This document shows positions 51,787 to 63,927 of a stretch of DNA of 64,000 nt, piece after piece. Position 1 is the stretch's first letter. Every line of letters begins with the position of its first letter. Source of the stretch: Torreya grandis (lineage: Eukaryota; Streptophyta; Pinopsida; Cupressales; Taxaceae); NCBI GenBank assembly GCA_037957365.1, contig JARHVA010000021.1:7584501-7648500 (forward strand). The letters run 5' to 3'. Under the pieces are notes generated by a model. That model did no database searches, was not told the DNA's origin, and saw only the letters and a list, made by a program, of their open reading frames with translations. The translations under genes were made by a program, and so were the position numbers.

Positions 51787-52580
51787 ATGTGTTATGATAT
51801 AAAGTTCAATAAACTTACAAAAATTCAAGGGAAAAAGGACCTGTAAGAAGAAGAGAGTAATAGAGTGATGAAAAATGGAAGACTGGTCTAATATTGACTA
51901 TGATGCAACTAGTAAAAGAGATGGATTAAAAATTATTGATTGTGAGGTAGCTAGAAAAATAGGAGTGTTGATAGAGGATGATTAGTAGACCATAAACTAT
52001 GAGGTGGCTAGTGAAGAGTGTTGAAAATAAAGACTAGTCAATCACTGACTCTAAGGTAACTAGTAGTAAGTGGAAAAGTTGTGTAAGATCACAATATAGA
52101 TTTGTGATATAATTTCAAATAGTCCCATAGTCAATACTAGGATTGTACTAGTGAAACATAATATTGGGTGACAAAAATATTGAGTGCCTATAAAATCATT
52201 AACATTGAGGTAGTTAAATGCAAGGAAGAAGCTAAGGCACAAACATAAATGTTGATCTAAGGTTTTATATGTGTAAAAAATAAGATAAGAACAATGATCG
52301 ATCATTGACCATGAGGTATTAGAGTCCCAAGAAATAAGATTAATGATTTATTTCCAACCATGAAGCAGTCAAGTGTAGAGATAAGATAGAGCATAGCCAA
52401 ATCATTGATCAAAGGTAATAATTTTAAAAATAACTTGAGAAATTAAACTGATCAAATCACTGATCTAAGGAAGTCAACCATAGAAGATAAGTGATAAGTT
52501 CAGGAAAAATATTTGATTAGAGGTAATTATTGTGCACTGATAAAATCATCAATCTAAGGCATTCAAGGTGTAGACATCCT
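51787..52580 (+). repeat. Highly diverged tandem array, ~45-70 bp period
   Basis: From about 51885 the core (T/A)CA.TGA.C.(A/T)(T/A)GAGGTA..(T)AG recurs roughly twelve times. Examples are ATTGATTGTGAGGTAGCTAG, CACTGACTCTAAGGTAACTAG and CATTGACCATGAGGTATTAG. Copies lie near 51889, 51934, 51990, 52035, 52195, 52300, 52350, 52400, 52460, 52515 and 52550. Spacing varies. It may lie inside the LTR that belongs to gag relic C. Confidence 0.6.
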
Positions 52581-52589
52581 AATTCTACC

Positions 52590-52990
52590 ACCCTAATCAC
52601 ATCACCTTGAGTTTTTCATCACCCAATCCATCATCTAAAAATCTATACTAACATCACCACAATCACAATGTAACCCCAATCTAACATTATCACATTAAGT
52701 AATAATCACATCTAATCCCACTAACATTACCACATAAACAATTATCTAAATTAATGAGTGTTAATTAAGTTAATTGAATTTTAATTAATCTCATGCCCAT
52801 CAAATTAATAAATAAATAAACCACTCAACCATATTCCTCAAACCATTCAATTAACTAATTAACCCACTTAAAGTAACTCATTAAACCACTTAACTAACTC
52901 ATTAAACCATTCAACCAATTTAGATAATTCCCTCTTCAAATTCATTAATCATTCAACTCCCTCAACTAGCTCATTGAATGCATTTGAACC
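52590..52990 (+). other. G-depleted, strand-asymmetric A/C/T region
   Basis: About 400 bp in which G is nearly absent from the plus strand while C is common. Recurring words are CATTAAACCA, CTCATTAAACCA, CTAACTCATT and ATCACA. It looks like a decayed short-unit repeat. Simple reading frames are artefacts. Confidence 0.7.
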
Positions 52991-53559
52991 ATGGAGTAAA
53001 TCTCACATTCAAAATCAAATATTACAAATAAACTTAGATTAATCTCAACCATCCATTTCTCCCTCAAAAAATTTATAAATCTCTTTATTTAAAAAAAGCT
53101 AAAAAATCCAAAGAAATCTTTGTCATCTTATCATAAAGAAAATCAATAAATCATAGGCATATACTACATAAATTCTTTCACAATTCCATTGAAGTAACCA
53201 TAATATTTCAACATTACATTAGAAAATCTACTCGATAAATAAGGTTATTTGCTAGGTGAGTGAAGGTAAATTGGTTTTCTTTCTTTATCTCTCAATATAA
53301 GGTCATGTTAGGTTTGAATTAGGAACTTATTTTTGTTTTTTTTTTACAATAAAGCTTCAAATCTTAGCATAATACATTTTAGCATGCTCGATGGGACTCT
53401 TGTTCCCTTTCTGTTTCCAATGTTTTTTCACTCATTTTGATAAAGATTGTTAAATGATTCTACTATTTCACACATTTTAGGGTAATCTCAATCTATGTTG
53501 GTGACTATTTAGCTTAAAATCCTAGCATTTTTTCTTGTTTTCTCATCTCTTTTTTGTTA

Positions 53560-53965
53560 TCTATGTACTAATGTTTCTACTCTAGGTTTTAACATTTATG
53601 TTATTGGGAATGACATTTTCATAAAACACTTCAACATAACTATCTATGTGTAGGTAACCTCTAATTAGCTCTAAGTATCAACATTTCTTCATTGAGTATT
53701 GATATTTCTTCTTTGAGTATCTGTGTTTCCTCCTGGAGTATCAATGTTTCCACCATGAATATCGACATATTCACTTTGAGTATCAATGTTTCCAACTTAA
53801 GTATCAAATTTTTTGCTTTAAGTTGTATTGGGTAATAATGCATTTATAAGTGTTCTATTAATTGAAATTTCCATTCTATTAATTAATGTTTTTGCACTGT
53901 TAATTCACATTTGTGTTCTGACAAACAAAGTTTTCATCCTAAGTTTCAAATTTTCTATTTTTTGG
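53560..53965 (-). repeat. 21-bp tandem array encoding heptads
   Basis: Plus-strand unit GAGTATCAATGTTTCCACC(N)2, about 19 imperfect copies. Those from about 53676 to 53825 keep exactly 21 bp. On the minus strand an open frame (53661-53843) reads LETLILK, VNMSIFM, VETLILQ, EETQILK, EEISILN, EEMLILR. These are seven-residue repeats with hydrophobic positions spaced as in a coiled coil. Further copies on both sides are out of frame or contain stops. A five-base deletion at about 53850 breaks the phase. Confidence 0.8.
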
Positions 53966-54579
53966 TTTTTCTAAATTACAAGGAATTGTTTTGTCAAAGA
54001 CTAAACATAAAAATACTAATGTTTGGTATGTAACCTCACTTGTTAAAGATTTGAATTCAAAATAGGTAATCATTAAATGTTGAATAAAATAATCAATTTC
54101 TTTAGTTATATTTGTATTTATTTGTGTTTGTGTGTGTGACTAAAATTTTTGTATGTTATTCTCTTATGCTAAAAGGCAATCTTGAGAATTAAAAATAGTG
54201 TTATCTCACATGTGTCTCCTAAGTCAATAAAGTATACTCTTTCCTCATGTTGAAAGGTGATATTGGAAATTAGAAATGATTTTAACCTCTTTATTTTTAT
54301 CTTTTTATGGGTTTAGAGACTTGGATTTCATCACAAAGTGTTATCCAAAGTCCATGTTCTATCAAACTCTAAAAATTCATTAGATTTATGTTTATTGGCT
54401 AAGCACAAATTTAGTTTTACCTAGTTTTGTGATTTGAGCTGATTAACCACCAATTACCAGGCCATGAACAACACCCTTATATCACAAAGTTAGGCCTTAC
54501 ATACCAAAATTTATATTGAGGACTCCCCTACTCATCTATTCAAACTGAGTTTAGGAGTCATATAGTCGTAAATGAATAG

Positions 54580-54600
54580 TGGTGCTAGGAAAATTAACAT
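54580..54600 (+). other. Possible primer-binding site before the gag-like ORF
   Basis: TGGTGCTAGGAAAATTAACA lies about 170 bp before the gag-like start codon and could be a decayed TGGCGCC-type PBS. No LTR to its left was matched. Confidence 0.25.
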
Positions 54601-54755
54601 TCTATAAGTTTACCCCATAATTTACCTTTGAGGTATTATATGTGGGCCACTATATGGTGGGACTCCTACTTGACTATATTAGGGTGTGTTGTGTGTATAC
54701 TTTTTTTTCCCACTTTTGTGTGAAACTAATATAAAAATTATTCCAAACCAAACTA

Positions 54756-55106
54756 ATGGCACCAACCACTAGACATCAAACACAAATGAATCAAAATCTT
54801 AACATGGAAAACACATTTGGTCAAAACCCATTCCAATTTGATGGGCCTTTTGATCAAGAAGACCAAGTTCATCAAGAATGCCTTTACAACATTGATAATG
54901 TTAGCCTTGTAAATCAAAACAAGTATAACAATGAATCCAATGATTTTTTTTTAAATTTGAATAAAATTATTCCCAAGTTGATAAATTTTTATATGATAAC
55001 AAGGATGATATTCTTGTTAGCCAAAATTTTGGCTATCATAGCCCATTTCAACACAAACTTGTCATGTCAAGCCTTCACCTTGGTCATCAAGCTTGAAAAC
55101 CCCTAA
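54756..55106 (+). pseudogene. gag-like N-terminal ORF (116 codons)
   Basis: The start MAPTTRHQTQMNQNLNMEN is of the type found at the N-terminus of plant Ty3/gypsy gag proteins (MAP.TRSQ...), rich in N and Q. Residues 1-65 are polar (QNPFQFDGPFDQEDQVHQE), and the remainder is hydrophobic and looks out of frame. No gag core domain follows. The 3' border is decay rather than a natural end. It would fit as the 5' end of the retrotransposon whose polypurine tract and 3' LTR start lie at 63915-64000, but the 9 kb between carry no readable pol. Confidence 0.4.
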
Positions 55107-58100
55107 TAAATCATGTTTAACATATTTTAAAGTATTTTTTAACAAGTTTAATGTAAGTGTGCTTTCTAGTATCATGTTTGTCTAGTCTTGACTTGTCATG
55201 GTCAAGTAGTTTCAAGAGTTTCAAAGGGTTTAAAGGTCCTTATTGAGTCATCTAGTCTATTTCAAAGTCATTTTATGTTCCTCTTGGTCTGTACAAGTGC
55301 TTTAAAGAAATCAAACATCTTGTTCTAATGTTGCAACTCATTTTGAAAATCTTTCTTAACCATCTGTAATGTTTTAAGGAGTATGGTAAGGAATGGTAGG
55401 TTTGTAGAAGAAGTAAGTGGTTGACACATCACCCCACTTCTATACAAGCATGAGATATCTCTAGGAACACTTTTTAGTTTAATTCAATCAGGTTCCAAGA
55501 TATAATATAATAGTTCTAGTAAAAGAAAAGGTTTTTAAGAGGTTTTTATAGGTTTTTAGAGTAAATATCACTTATATACACTCATATGGCTTATTCCATT
55601 CCGTACAAGTTCAAAACCATTCATTTTATGAAGTTTCAAACTCAAATAGAGCAAAAACATACTCATCCTCCCTATCACTCTCCTTGGTAACTATAGAAGG
55701 CACTTCAATTTTTAGTTGGTATAGGTAGGAGAGACAATTTTGGAAGCTCATATATTATGAATAGTATAGGGTCCCTATAACCTTACACTTTAAGGCATTA
55801 TTTTCTTGGTTAATCCCCTTAACTCTATTAACAATCATTAAGAGTGTAAGGGGCTCATAATGTCTTATTCATCCAGGTAGTGCTCAAGTTTACCTCTATT
55901 TATCCACTTCAGAGTTCAATGGAATAAAATGGTCATGTTTGGGTAATTTCATGGTTAAAAGATGCATTTAGGACTTCAAGATCATCATGTACATCATCTT
56001 AACAAAGAACATTTGATAAGAAACTAGTTTTTCCTTTTTGGTTTGCATGTTATAGTCAGGAGTGCAAATAGGTTTTGGACTAGTTTAAGTTTTTTATTAC
56101 CTTCATTAGTATTCAAAAAAACTATATCAACCCTTCATTATTCTCAAAAACTTCCTTATAACACCTCTAAGCATTAGATGAGCCAAAATGTTGAATGAAG
56201 AAAGGATATCATGCATCCAAAATAATGGTTGTAGGTGATACTCTAAGGCATGTCTCCTTGAGGTTATGGAGAGATGAAATAAGGTTTTCTTATGAGGTTA
56301 TAACATGGTATTATCTAGTTTCTAATTAATCTATATATCCTTATTCAAGTTTTAAATGACAAGAGAACAAGGTGTTCACTTTTGCAAACAAACTATGTCT
56401 AGCCTATAGGTGGGATTAAAGAATTTTTGGCAATCCTTGTGGTGTTTTCCTTGAGGAAAGTTTCAAAAAAGTGAAATAAGATCTTTATTGACCCCCAAAA
56501 TCAGTCAAATTCCTTTTTATAGATCAAAATTTCACCCTAATGATGCCTACTTCATTCCCCTTCAATTTGATGTAACATGGAAACACCTATCATATTGTGG
56601 GTGAACTATGGGAAAGATGAGTCTCTAGATTAAAGGGCTAGCTCCCTTACACTACACCTACAACTAACCACTAATTTAATTTATTTGAATTAAAAGGGGT
56701 AGAAGGATATTAACACTAACTTAAAAAAATTGATGCACCAATATGCATCCCATAAACCTGCTTGAACTTTCACTATGAAAGATAATTCACAAAACTGATC
56801 TTAACACCCAAGGTTCTCCTAACAAAAGTGTTTCAATATGAAGGTTCAATGAAATATATTTCTCAAGGTATATGGTTAGTAGGTATGATAATAAATACTA
56901 ATATCCTTATTTTACATTTAAATAGACACAAAAAAATAATCATTTACACTTCATATGACCTGCTAGAAGTCAGATTACTTACACCAAGCATGGAAGAGTG
57001 AGATGAACACAAGGAAATATGACATTCACATACTATCCACTATGAACTACTTCACACAACTAAGAAAAAATCTAATAACTCAAAACTATTTTGGAACTTT
57101 TTATTCCAAGATAAGATCATTAGTCATTTTATTAGGGCTTTTCCATACCAAATGTGGTCCCTTTACAAAGCCAAAAGTGGTTACTTATATATAGAATTAT
57201 GAAGAGAGAGAGGGGCATAAAAGGAGAAGATTTAAAAGTGTTCATGTGAGAGTTAAAAATAAGGAGGATTTATTAATAGTATAATATTATTTCAAATCCA
57301 TGTGGCTCACTTTTGAAGATGCTCCAATCCTCCAAGTGGCATTGGAGTTAGAACTTAGCTTGACACTTTGATCATCTTCTTGAAAACTGCCCTTCCTTGT
57401 ATAAGAAGATTGAAAAATGGGAGTTTGAATCATTAATTCACCATAAATTCCTACATATCTCATCATTTAACACCTATCATTCATTAATAAACTCCTCTGA
57501 TCTAACATTTCATCATTCATATGCTTAGGTGTCTTGAAACTCCTCATTTCCCATGCCTAGCTTGATCCAAGTGGCTCTAAACTTAATTTAATATTTTCCA
57601 AGTCACTCTATCTCCATGGATAGCCTTCAAATATCTTATCAGACTTTCAAAAATCCATTTTGGTTCCTAGAATAATTCCCAAGACTCAATTTTGCTTCTC
57701 AAGATCTCACTAGGACTAGTTTTTGTGTATCCCTAAAACCTGTAAACCTCCTTGTGTATAATAATGTATGGAGGGTAATGAAAAACCAAGGGAATATTTT
57801 AGGAACTAGTATTGCTTACATGTCAAATTTCATGTCTAAAATTTGACTGAAAGTGCCTCTTTTCTACCTTTCTCTCTCCTCAATTAGGCATCCTTGCCTA
57901 AAACCTTGTTTTTCTACTCTAGACATCTCCCACATGTGTGTATTCACCTAAAATTATGTGATTCACTTGACTTAGACTATCACCAATATCCATGTCAAAT
58001 TTTAGTCCCTAAAACCCTATGGAAGTATGATAACCATGAAATGGCCTTACCACCTAGTCTCATTTTAGGCCTATTTGAGAATTCTTTGGAAAATGAGATT

Positions 58101-61033
58101 TTTTTGACCACTTATAGAATCTCATTTTAAAATGTTTTGGATTTAAACTATGACCTCATCCAATGGTTTTCAAGTGTTCATCTATCCAAAACCCCTATAA
58201 AAAACCAAAAATCATGAAAAATAGAGAATTTATTGTAGTTCATACAACTACAAGTTTAAGAAATGTACTCATAGAGAATCTAATTGGAGTCCTCAAAAAC
58301 ATTAAAGATGTTTTAGGATTAAACTAGGTCATTTCATGTGCTTTAGAAGTCCATTTCTCACATCGAGTCTCTAACAAGGTTTTGCAAGGGTTTAGAGTGC
58401 CTTAGGTTCTTAAGGATTATTCATAGAGAATGGATCCTCTTTCTCTCTCTTCATGCCAAAATATTGTAGTTATGGGACCCATCCATCATCTCCAAACACC
58501 ACTAGGTCCCATGTAAAACCTCATGAAAGCTATAAATGTGAGAAGTTAACTCTCAGGTTGCAAGTAAGCCATTGGAGAGGGGTCTAGGCTCTTATCCTTT
58601 GTTCATTTATGTCAGAGACTCAATCAAAAAAATTATTTCACAATAATTAAGTATGTATACCCTTTTATTATCCATAAATACTATTGGCTTCTATTCAAAA
58701 GGTCATGGTTATAATAGGTGATATAAAATTGGTCTTAAAATGCAATCATGCATTATGAGAGATCAAGGTGTCTTAAGAGGTCAAACTAAAATTTTATTTT
58801 TTATCCCTTGTTTATGATGAATTTTTAGGGTCTATGATAACACTTTATAATTTCCAATGCCCCTAGGTCTTCATTTTATCATCAACATGTCACTTTGTTC
58901 AAGACTATGAATATGGGCTTATGTGTGTCTTAGGCATTTTTGGCCTAGAACAAATCATATCTTCATTATATCTCTACTTATCAAGTTTGAGGATATAAAT
59001 GAGGTATTAATGACACTATTAAACCATTCATCAATGATTTTTTCTCTCTCAAACCTTTTCTTAGACTTAACTCTCTTTAAACAAGCATTAACTTCCATGA
59101 ACCTAAGCAGACCTATAGGTTGTAATCTGACTATGTAGATAGGGTTTTAAGACTCTGTTTAGTCATTTTCATTCATGTTTATTTGAATTATCATGACTTA
59201 AAATATTTTAATATTCATTCACCATCACCTAAGCTTGGTTATAAAGTATTATATGTAATTTTTCCTCTCTTCATACCTTCAGACCAACCTGCCTCTTCTT
59301 AGCAACATGTAGATGTTTATTGGGATGATCTGACTGCATTATATGGGTTTTAGGTCTCCACCCTAAGTAATTAAGGATCCAAATGACATATTTATATAGT
59401 TTCAAGGACTTGAAAATGTTTTTTAACACTTCCACCCTTTCAAATTTCCACACTTTGCTTGCATATACTTTACCTCTCATGTTTGCTTACACCATGGCTA
59501 TAGGTGGCCTTTTTTTTAGAGTCTTGATTGCATTTTAGTTTCAATGTCTTAAATTTAAAATCCATGGTCATCTAAATTATTTTTTAACTTTTTTTTATAC
59601 TCCCAATTAGGTTCCAAACAATTTTATATACCTCTGCCTTATTTCTTAAGTTTGAATCTAGATTGATCCTTATAACAGGCTTGTAGGTGACCTTTAGGGA
59701 AGTTTGAGTATTAGGCTTGAAAGTTAATATTCTCATTTTGTCATGTTTATTTGATGGATTAAACTTCATATGAGTTTTTTTACCATATTATATATTTAAT
59801 TGGTTTTTTATGACATTTTTAGACCCTTTTGCCTTCTCAATCTCATGCACAGACCTGTGTATGCATGTCAGGTTTGTGAAATCAGTGTTTTGATCATCTG
59901 TTGACTTTCAAGTGGTATAGATTATTTAAATGGTTTTTGAACTCAGCCTTATCTATTTTTATTTATAATCCCTAAATTTACTTTACTTTTGATATTTGGT
60001 TTGAGTCCAAAATGAAGAGTTATAGGCTTAGGGATTATAGGTCTCTATTTTGCTTCTATCATCTTACAAAAATAGCTTATTGATTTCTTAGACATTTTAA
60101 AAAATTTAAACCTTGTACAAATTATTTATCACTTTCCTAATAGCTTACAGATCCTCTAACCAAGCATTACATCATTTCAAAATTTGAAACACATGTACGG
60201 ACTATATGTATAGTTAACTTATGTATAATGTTTGTGTGTAGAGGTTGGGTCTCTTCACCATGCCTTTAGTGATAGTAATGAGGGGTATATCATGGTAAAA
60301 TTAAATTATATGATTTTTTGGTGCCTCTCCCCATTGTCTAGACATCTCAAACACAAATATACACTTATGAATGTTCACTCACAGGTCTACAAAACTATGA
60401 GTGATTGACACACTTATGAATTTTATTTGAAAGTGCAAATTTAGACTTTCACTCTCACTTTATATCACCTCAAGTATTAAAAGTGAAATATAATGCATAC
60501 AAAAAACTTATCATTACCATTCATACCCCACATTTATGTTTAAACCTATAAAGATCCATTTATGCATAGACCATACTTTTCAAAGAGAAAGACATGGTGC
60601 CTCTTAAAGAACTATTTGCAAAGAGATAATACTAAAGATAGAAAACATGAATTATGGGATATTTATTAATTTTTTCATGATAAAAGGAGTATGAAAAACC
60701 TCTAAAATTTACCAATATCTCAGACAACCAAAACTTGTAGTTGGAGTCATTAAAACACCCTATACATTGAGACGCATTTCCTCTTATTGAAGATACTACC
60801 ATTTAAGGATCTCTTTGACCTATGAAAACATCCCTTAGAACCATTTTTATCTATAAATTTTTGAATTGGAGAAGCATAAGTAAAACTAGACCCTACTTGG
60901 ATGGACAAGGCATAGTGACATGTTGTCACTCCTAGCAATTGTTCATAAAGTAAGGGTCATGAATATATAAACCAATTTAACTAATTTCAATATTATTAAA
61001 ACCCCTAAAATTTCCCAAATTTTTAGATCCTAA
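55107..61033. other. No identifiable gene; decayed repeat DNA
   Basis: No conserved protein segment was found on either strand. A dispersed repeat copy is at 56480-56735. Short open frames (63 aa at 57003, 78 aa at 57894, 71 aa at 58923) have no recognisable family or neighbours and are not called. Confidence 0.45.
56480..56735 (-). repeat. Dispersed repeat, copy 2
   Basis: Reverse complement of the copy at 1380-1620. On the minus strand it contains AAGGGAGCTAGCCCTTTAAT followed by CTAGAGACTCA and GGTGTTTCCATGTTA. Confidence 0.6.
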
Positions 61034-61052
61034 CTCTCTCTCTCTCTCTCCT
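61034..61052. repeat. (CT)n microsatellite
   Basis: About nine CT units. Confidence 0.9.
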
Positions 61053-61300
61053 TGTCATAACATCCACTTAAAATTTTGTTTTTTGAGCTTGTGAAGGCAA
61101 TGATGGAGGAGAGAGAATGTCTGAAGTATATATTCAACTTGAAACTTTATCTAAAGCTTGAAACTAATTTGAGGAATCCAAAGGGACACTTTGAAACCAT
61201 TTTCAACTAAACAATTATCTTCTAAGGCCATACAAGTGCCCAAAAGTGCTTGTAAGGTGGCATTTTAGGCATTAAACCTACAAGTTTGTCAGTCTTTATA

Positions 61301-61592
61301 GACACCTAAATCTAGCCACCGATAACCTCCAATCAGGTTATTGACTAATTTCCACCAAAATACAAAATTTGGCTTAAAAACACTAAAACACATTAAATAA
61401 GTTGAAATTGATATATTCAAGTGTCAATTTTGGCCAAGGTATTACAGACACCTAAAATTGGCCACCAATAACCTCTAATTAGGTTTTTGACCAATTTCCA
61501 CCCAAAATGCACAATTTGGCCTAAAAACATTAAAACATGCTAAATGATATGAAAAAGATGTATTCAAGTGACGATTTTGGCTAGGGTATCAC
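61301..61592 (+). repeat. Tandem duplication, 146-bp period
   Basis: Both units start GACACCTAAA.(T)..GCCACC.ATAACCTC and share ACTAATTTCCACC-like, AATTTGGC.TAAAAACA and TATTCAAGTG blocks, ending GATTTTGGC.A(G)GGTAT. The second unit starts at 61447. Confidence 0.85.
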
Positions 61593-62207
61593 TAAATGGG
61601 GTAATGTAATTTATGGGCAAGCTAACTTTGATCAGATCATTTCGAGTTAATATGTCAATTTTGCACCTAAGTGCTTTGGATTGCTATTTCCTATCAAATA
61701 TCTTGCATGAGATGCATGCCTTTGTTATTTTTTGTTGGTAACATCCTAAATGGGAATACAGTTCTAACACATCTAACATTGACTTCTAATTCCTATCTAG
61801 TCAAATTTTGGACCAATAACAAGGCATTCTAATCAATTTGAGTAATTTGTGCACAAAGTGCTTAATCATGCTTAAGAGTTAATTAAACCAAATTAGATCC
61901 CAATCAATAAATCCATGGAAATTTGTTGAAAACTTGTTTTTAGAAATGAATATTGAATATCTACATCATCAGGTGACCTCATTTCTTGGGAAGACATCCC
62001 TAAGCCATAAATGCCACAAATATCAGGATTCATGCCCTCCATGCCTCATCAATGCCTTCCATGATGACCTCCATGCCTCTTAATTTCGCCTTCTTCTAAT
62101 TTCATGATGAGGATAATTACAAACTTAATTCTAAAAATTTAATTAATCCTCAACCACACATCTCAATCTCGAGATGGATGGTTTAGGTTGATTCTAGACA
62201 TTCTTAA

Positions 62208-62222
62208 AAATCTATAAATAGA
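62208..62222 (+). promoter_or_regulatory. TATA box, probably of an LTR promoter
   Basis: CTATAAATAGAGAGG is a near-ideal plant TATA box (TATAAATA) and is followed about 35 bp later by CACTTCTAAGAC. There is no host gene downstream. The following 600 bp reads like a retrotransposon U5 or leader, so an LTR promoter is the best guess. Confidence 0.5.
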
Positions 62223-62810
62223 GAGGTCATGAACATCACTTCTAAGACTTGATAATGCAAAGTTATAATGTAAAAATTATTTCAAAATGCATTTCAATTA
62301 GTGTTACCATGCCAAATTTATTCCAAGCCAATCCAAGCCAAAGCCACAAGGTGCCAAGGAGAGATAGAGGTAGCTAAGCTTCCATTGCCAAGGACTTCAT
62401 GAGCACAAGCTAAGAAAGCCACTACTACAAAGACATTTGTAGCATCCAAGGAAGGTGAAGAAATTATTGTGTTTTATTCCTTACTTTTTAGTTGTGTTTT
62501 TTATTTATTTTTGTTACTAAGCTCTCCCTAGTATCTAGGCCTAGAGATGTTATGCTAGTTAGTGTGCTTCTTTCGTTTTATTTTCATTTTGAAATTAACA
62601 CCATACTAACCATCCTCTCTTGATTCAAATTCCTAGATCACGTTATTGCATGCTGGGTGAGACAAGATGTATTCCACACATGAATAAGATTATTTTGTAG
62701 CTTTAAAATTTTCATTTGGACCCTTATAACTCTTGTAAATTGATTTTATAACTTTATTTTATCATTTTTGTTTGCCACAATTTTACACAATAAACAACAT
62801 TAGAAAGTAA

Positions 62811-62968
62811 GACTGACATCAGTTGCATATCTTAATTGGCATCGGTTAGCAAAACCAACATCAGTTGTATACCTATCATTGGTCACATTGGTATAACTAA
62901 TGTTGGTTGGATAACTGACATCGATTAGAAAATGTAACCATTGTCAGTTATATAAACTAACGTCGGTC
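62811..62968 (+). repeat. Imperfect tandem array of (A)CTGACATCGGTTG, ~21 bp
   Basis: About eight copies of an 18- to 23-bp unit. Examples are ACTGACATCAGTTGCATA, ATTGGCATCGGTTAGCA, CCAACATCAGTTGTATA, ACTAATGTTGGTTGGATA, ACTGACATCGATTAG, CATTGTCAGTTATATA and ACTAACGTCGGTCAC. Each unit centres on a small palindrome-like GACATC/GATGTC core. Confidence 0.75.
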
Positions 62969-63914
62969 ACTATGTTTTTCTTAAAACATAGACCTAAGAG
63001 ATCTTTTTTCAAAGTTCATTGTTTCAAACCAAAAAGAGCTTCAAAGCTAAAGGACATGCTAACATTTTTTTTGTAGGACCAATCTTGACATTTGCTAAAA
63101 ACATGTTTTAAATCACCTTTTACATGTTTAAAAATCATTTAAGAACTTTGTTTTGGTGTTTAATGAAAAATTTAGATGCCCAGACGAATGTTTCCAAAGT
63201 TCACAATCTTAAGACCAAGCGGTCAAATGAACACCACCAAATCTTTCATTTAGGCTTAAAATTGAACACACTTATAAATTTTTATTTTCAATAGTTGTTT
63301 AATTAGATTTTGTTTGGCAAAAAGAGGAATGTTTCATGTATGCTCTTCCATTTATCCCCTTTAGGGAACCTTTAGAATCAAATGTGCCATTCCTATTGCA
63401 AGTAGCCTATTCCAAGGCTTAGAAAGAATATCATCTAAATCACTTCCCAAAAAACTTTTTAAATTTTGGGTGATCTTGAAAATGACCCTAAAGTCTTTCT
63501 AATTTCATGCTTTCTTTATTTTTATGCAAAATTGGCTTGTAAGGGGGACTTCATCACCTCCTGTGAGTTTTTTAGGGATGCTTTGACCTGGGGTTTCACC
63601 TCCTAGCATTGACTTCATTTGGATCCTAATTGGAGTTACACACGAGACATAGTGGCACTTTGGACATCACACTACACTGAGTGAATAGCAGGATGTACTG
63701 GTTACAAAAAGGACTAGACCTTTTTGCAACAAGGCAAGTGATACGGACCCAAAATTTGTGTTTTTTTTTGCATTGTTTGGCATGAAAGTCATTGTCAAAT
63801 TGATTCCCATAGATCATTCAAAAACTTGTTAAATCTTAGATAAATCCCCACTTGCTACAAAAGTATCATTGGTGCAAGGTGCACCTCAAGTTCCATGTCA
63901 TAGTACTATCAGTT

Positions 63915-63927
63915 GAGAGAAGGGGGG
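63915..63927 (+). other. Polypurine tract
   Basis: GAGAGAAGGGGGG directly followed by TGT, the standard PPT/3' LTR junction. Confidence 0.75.
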
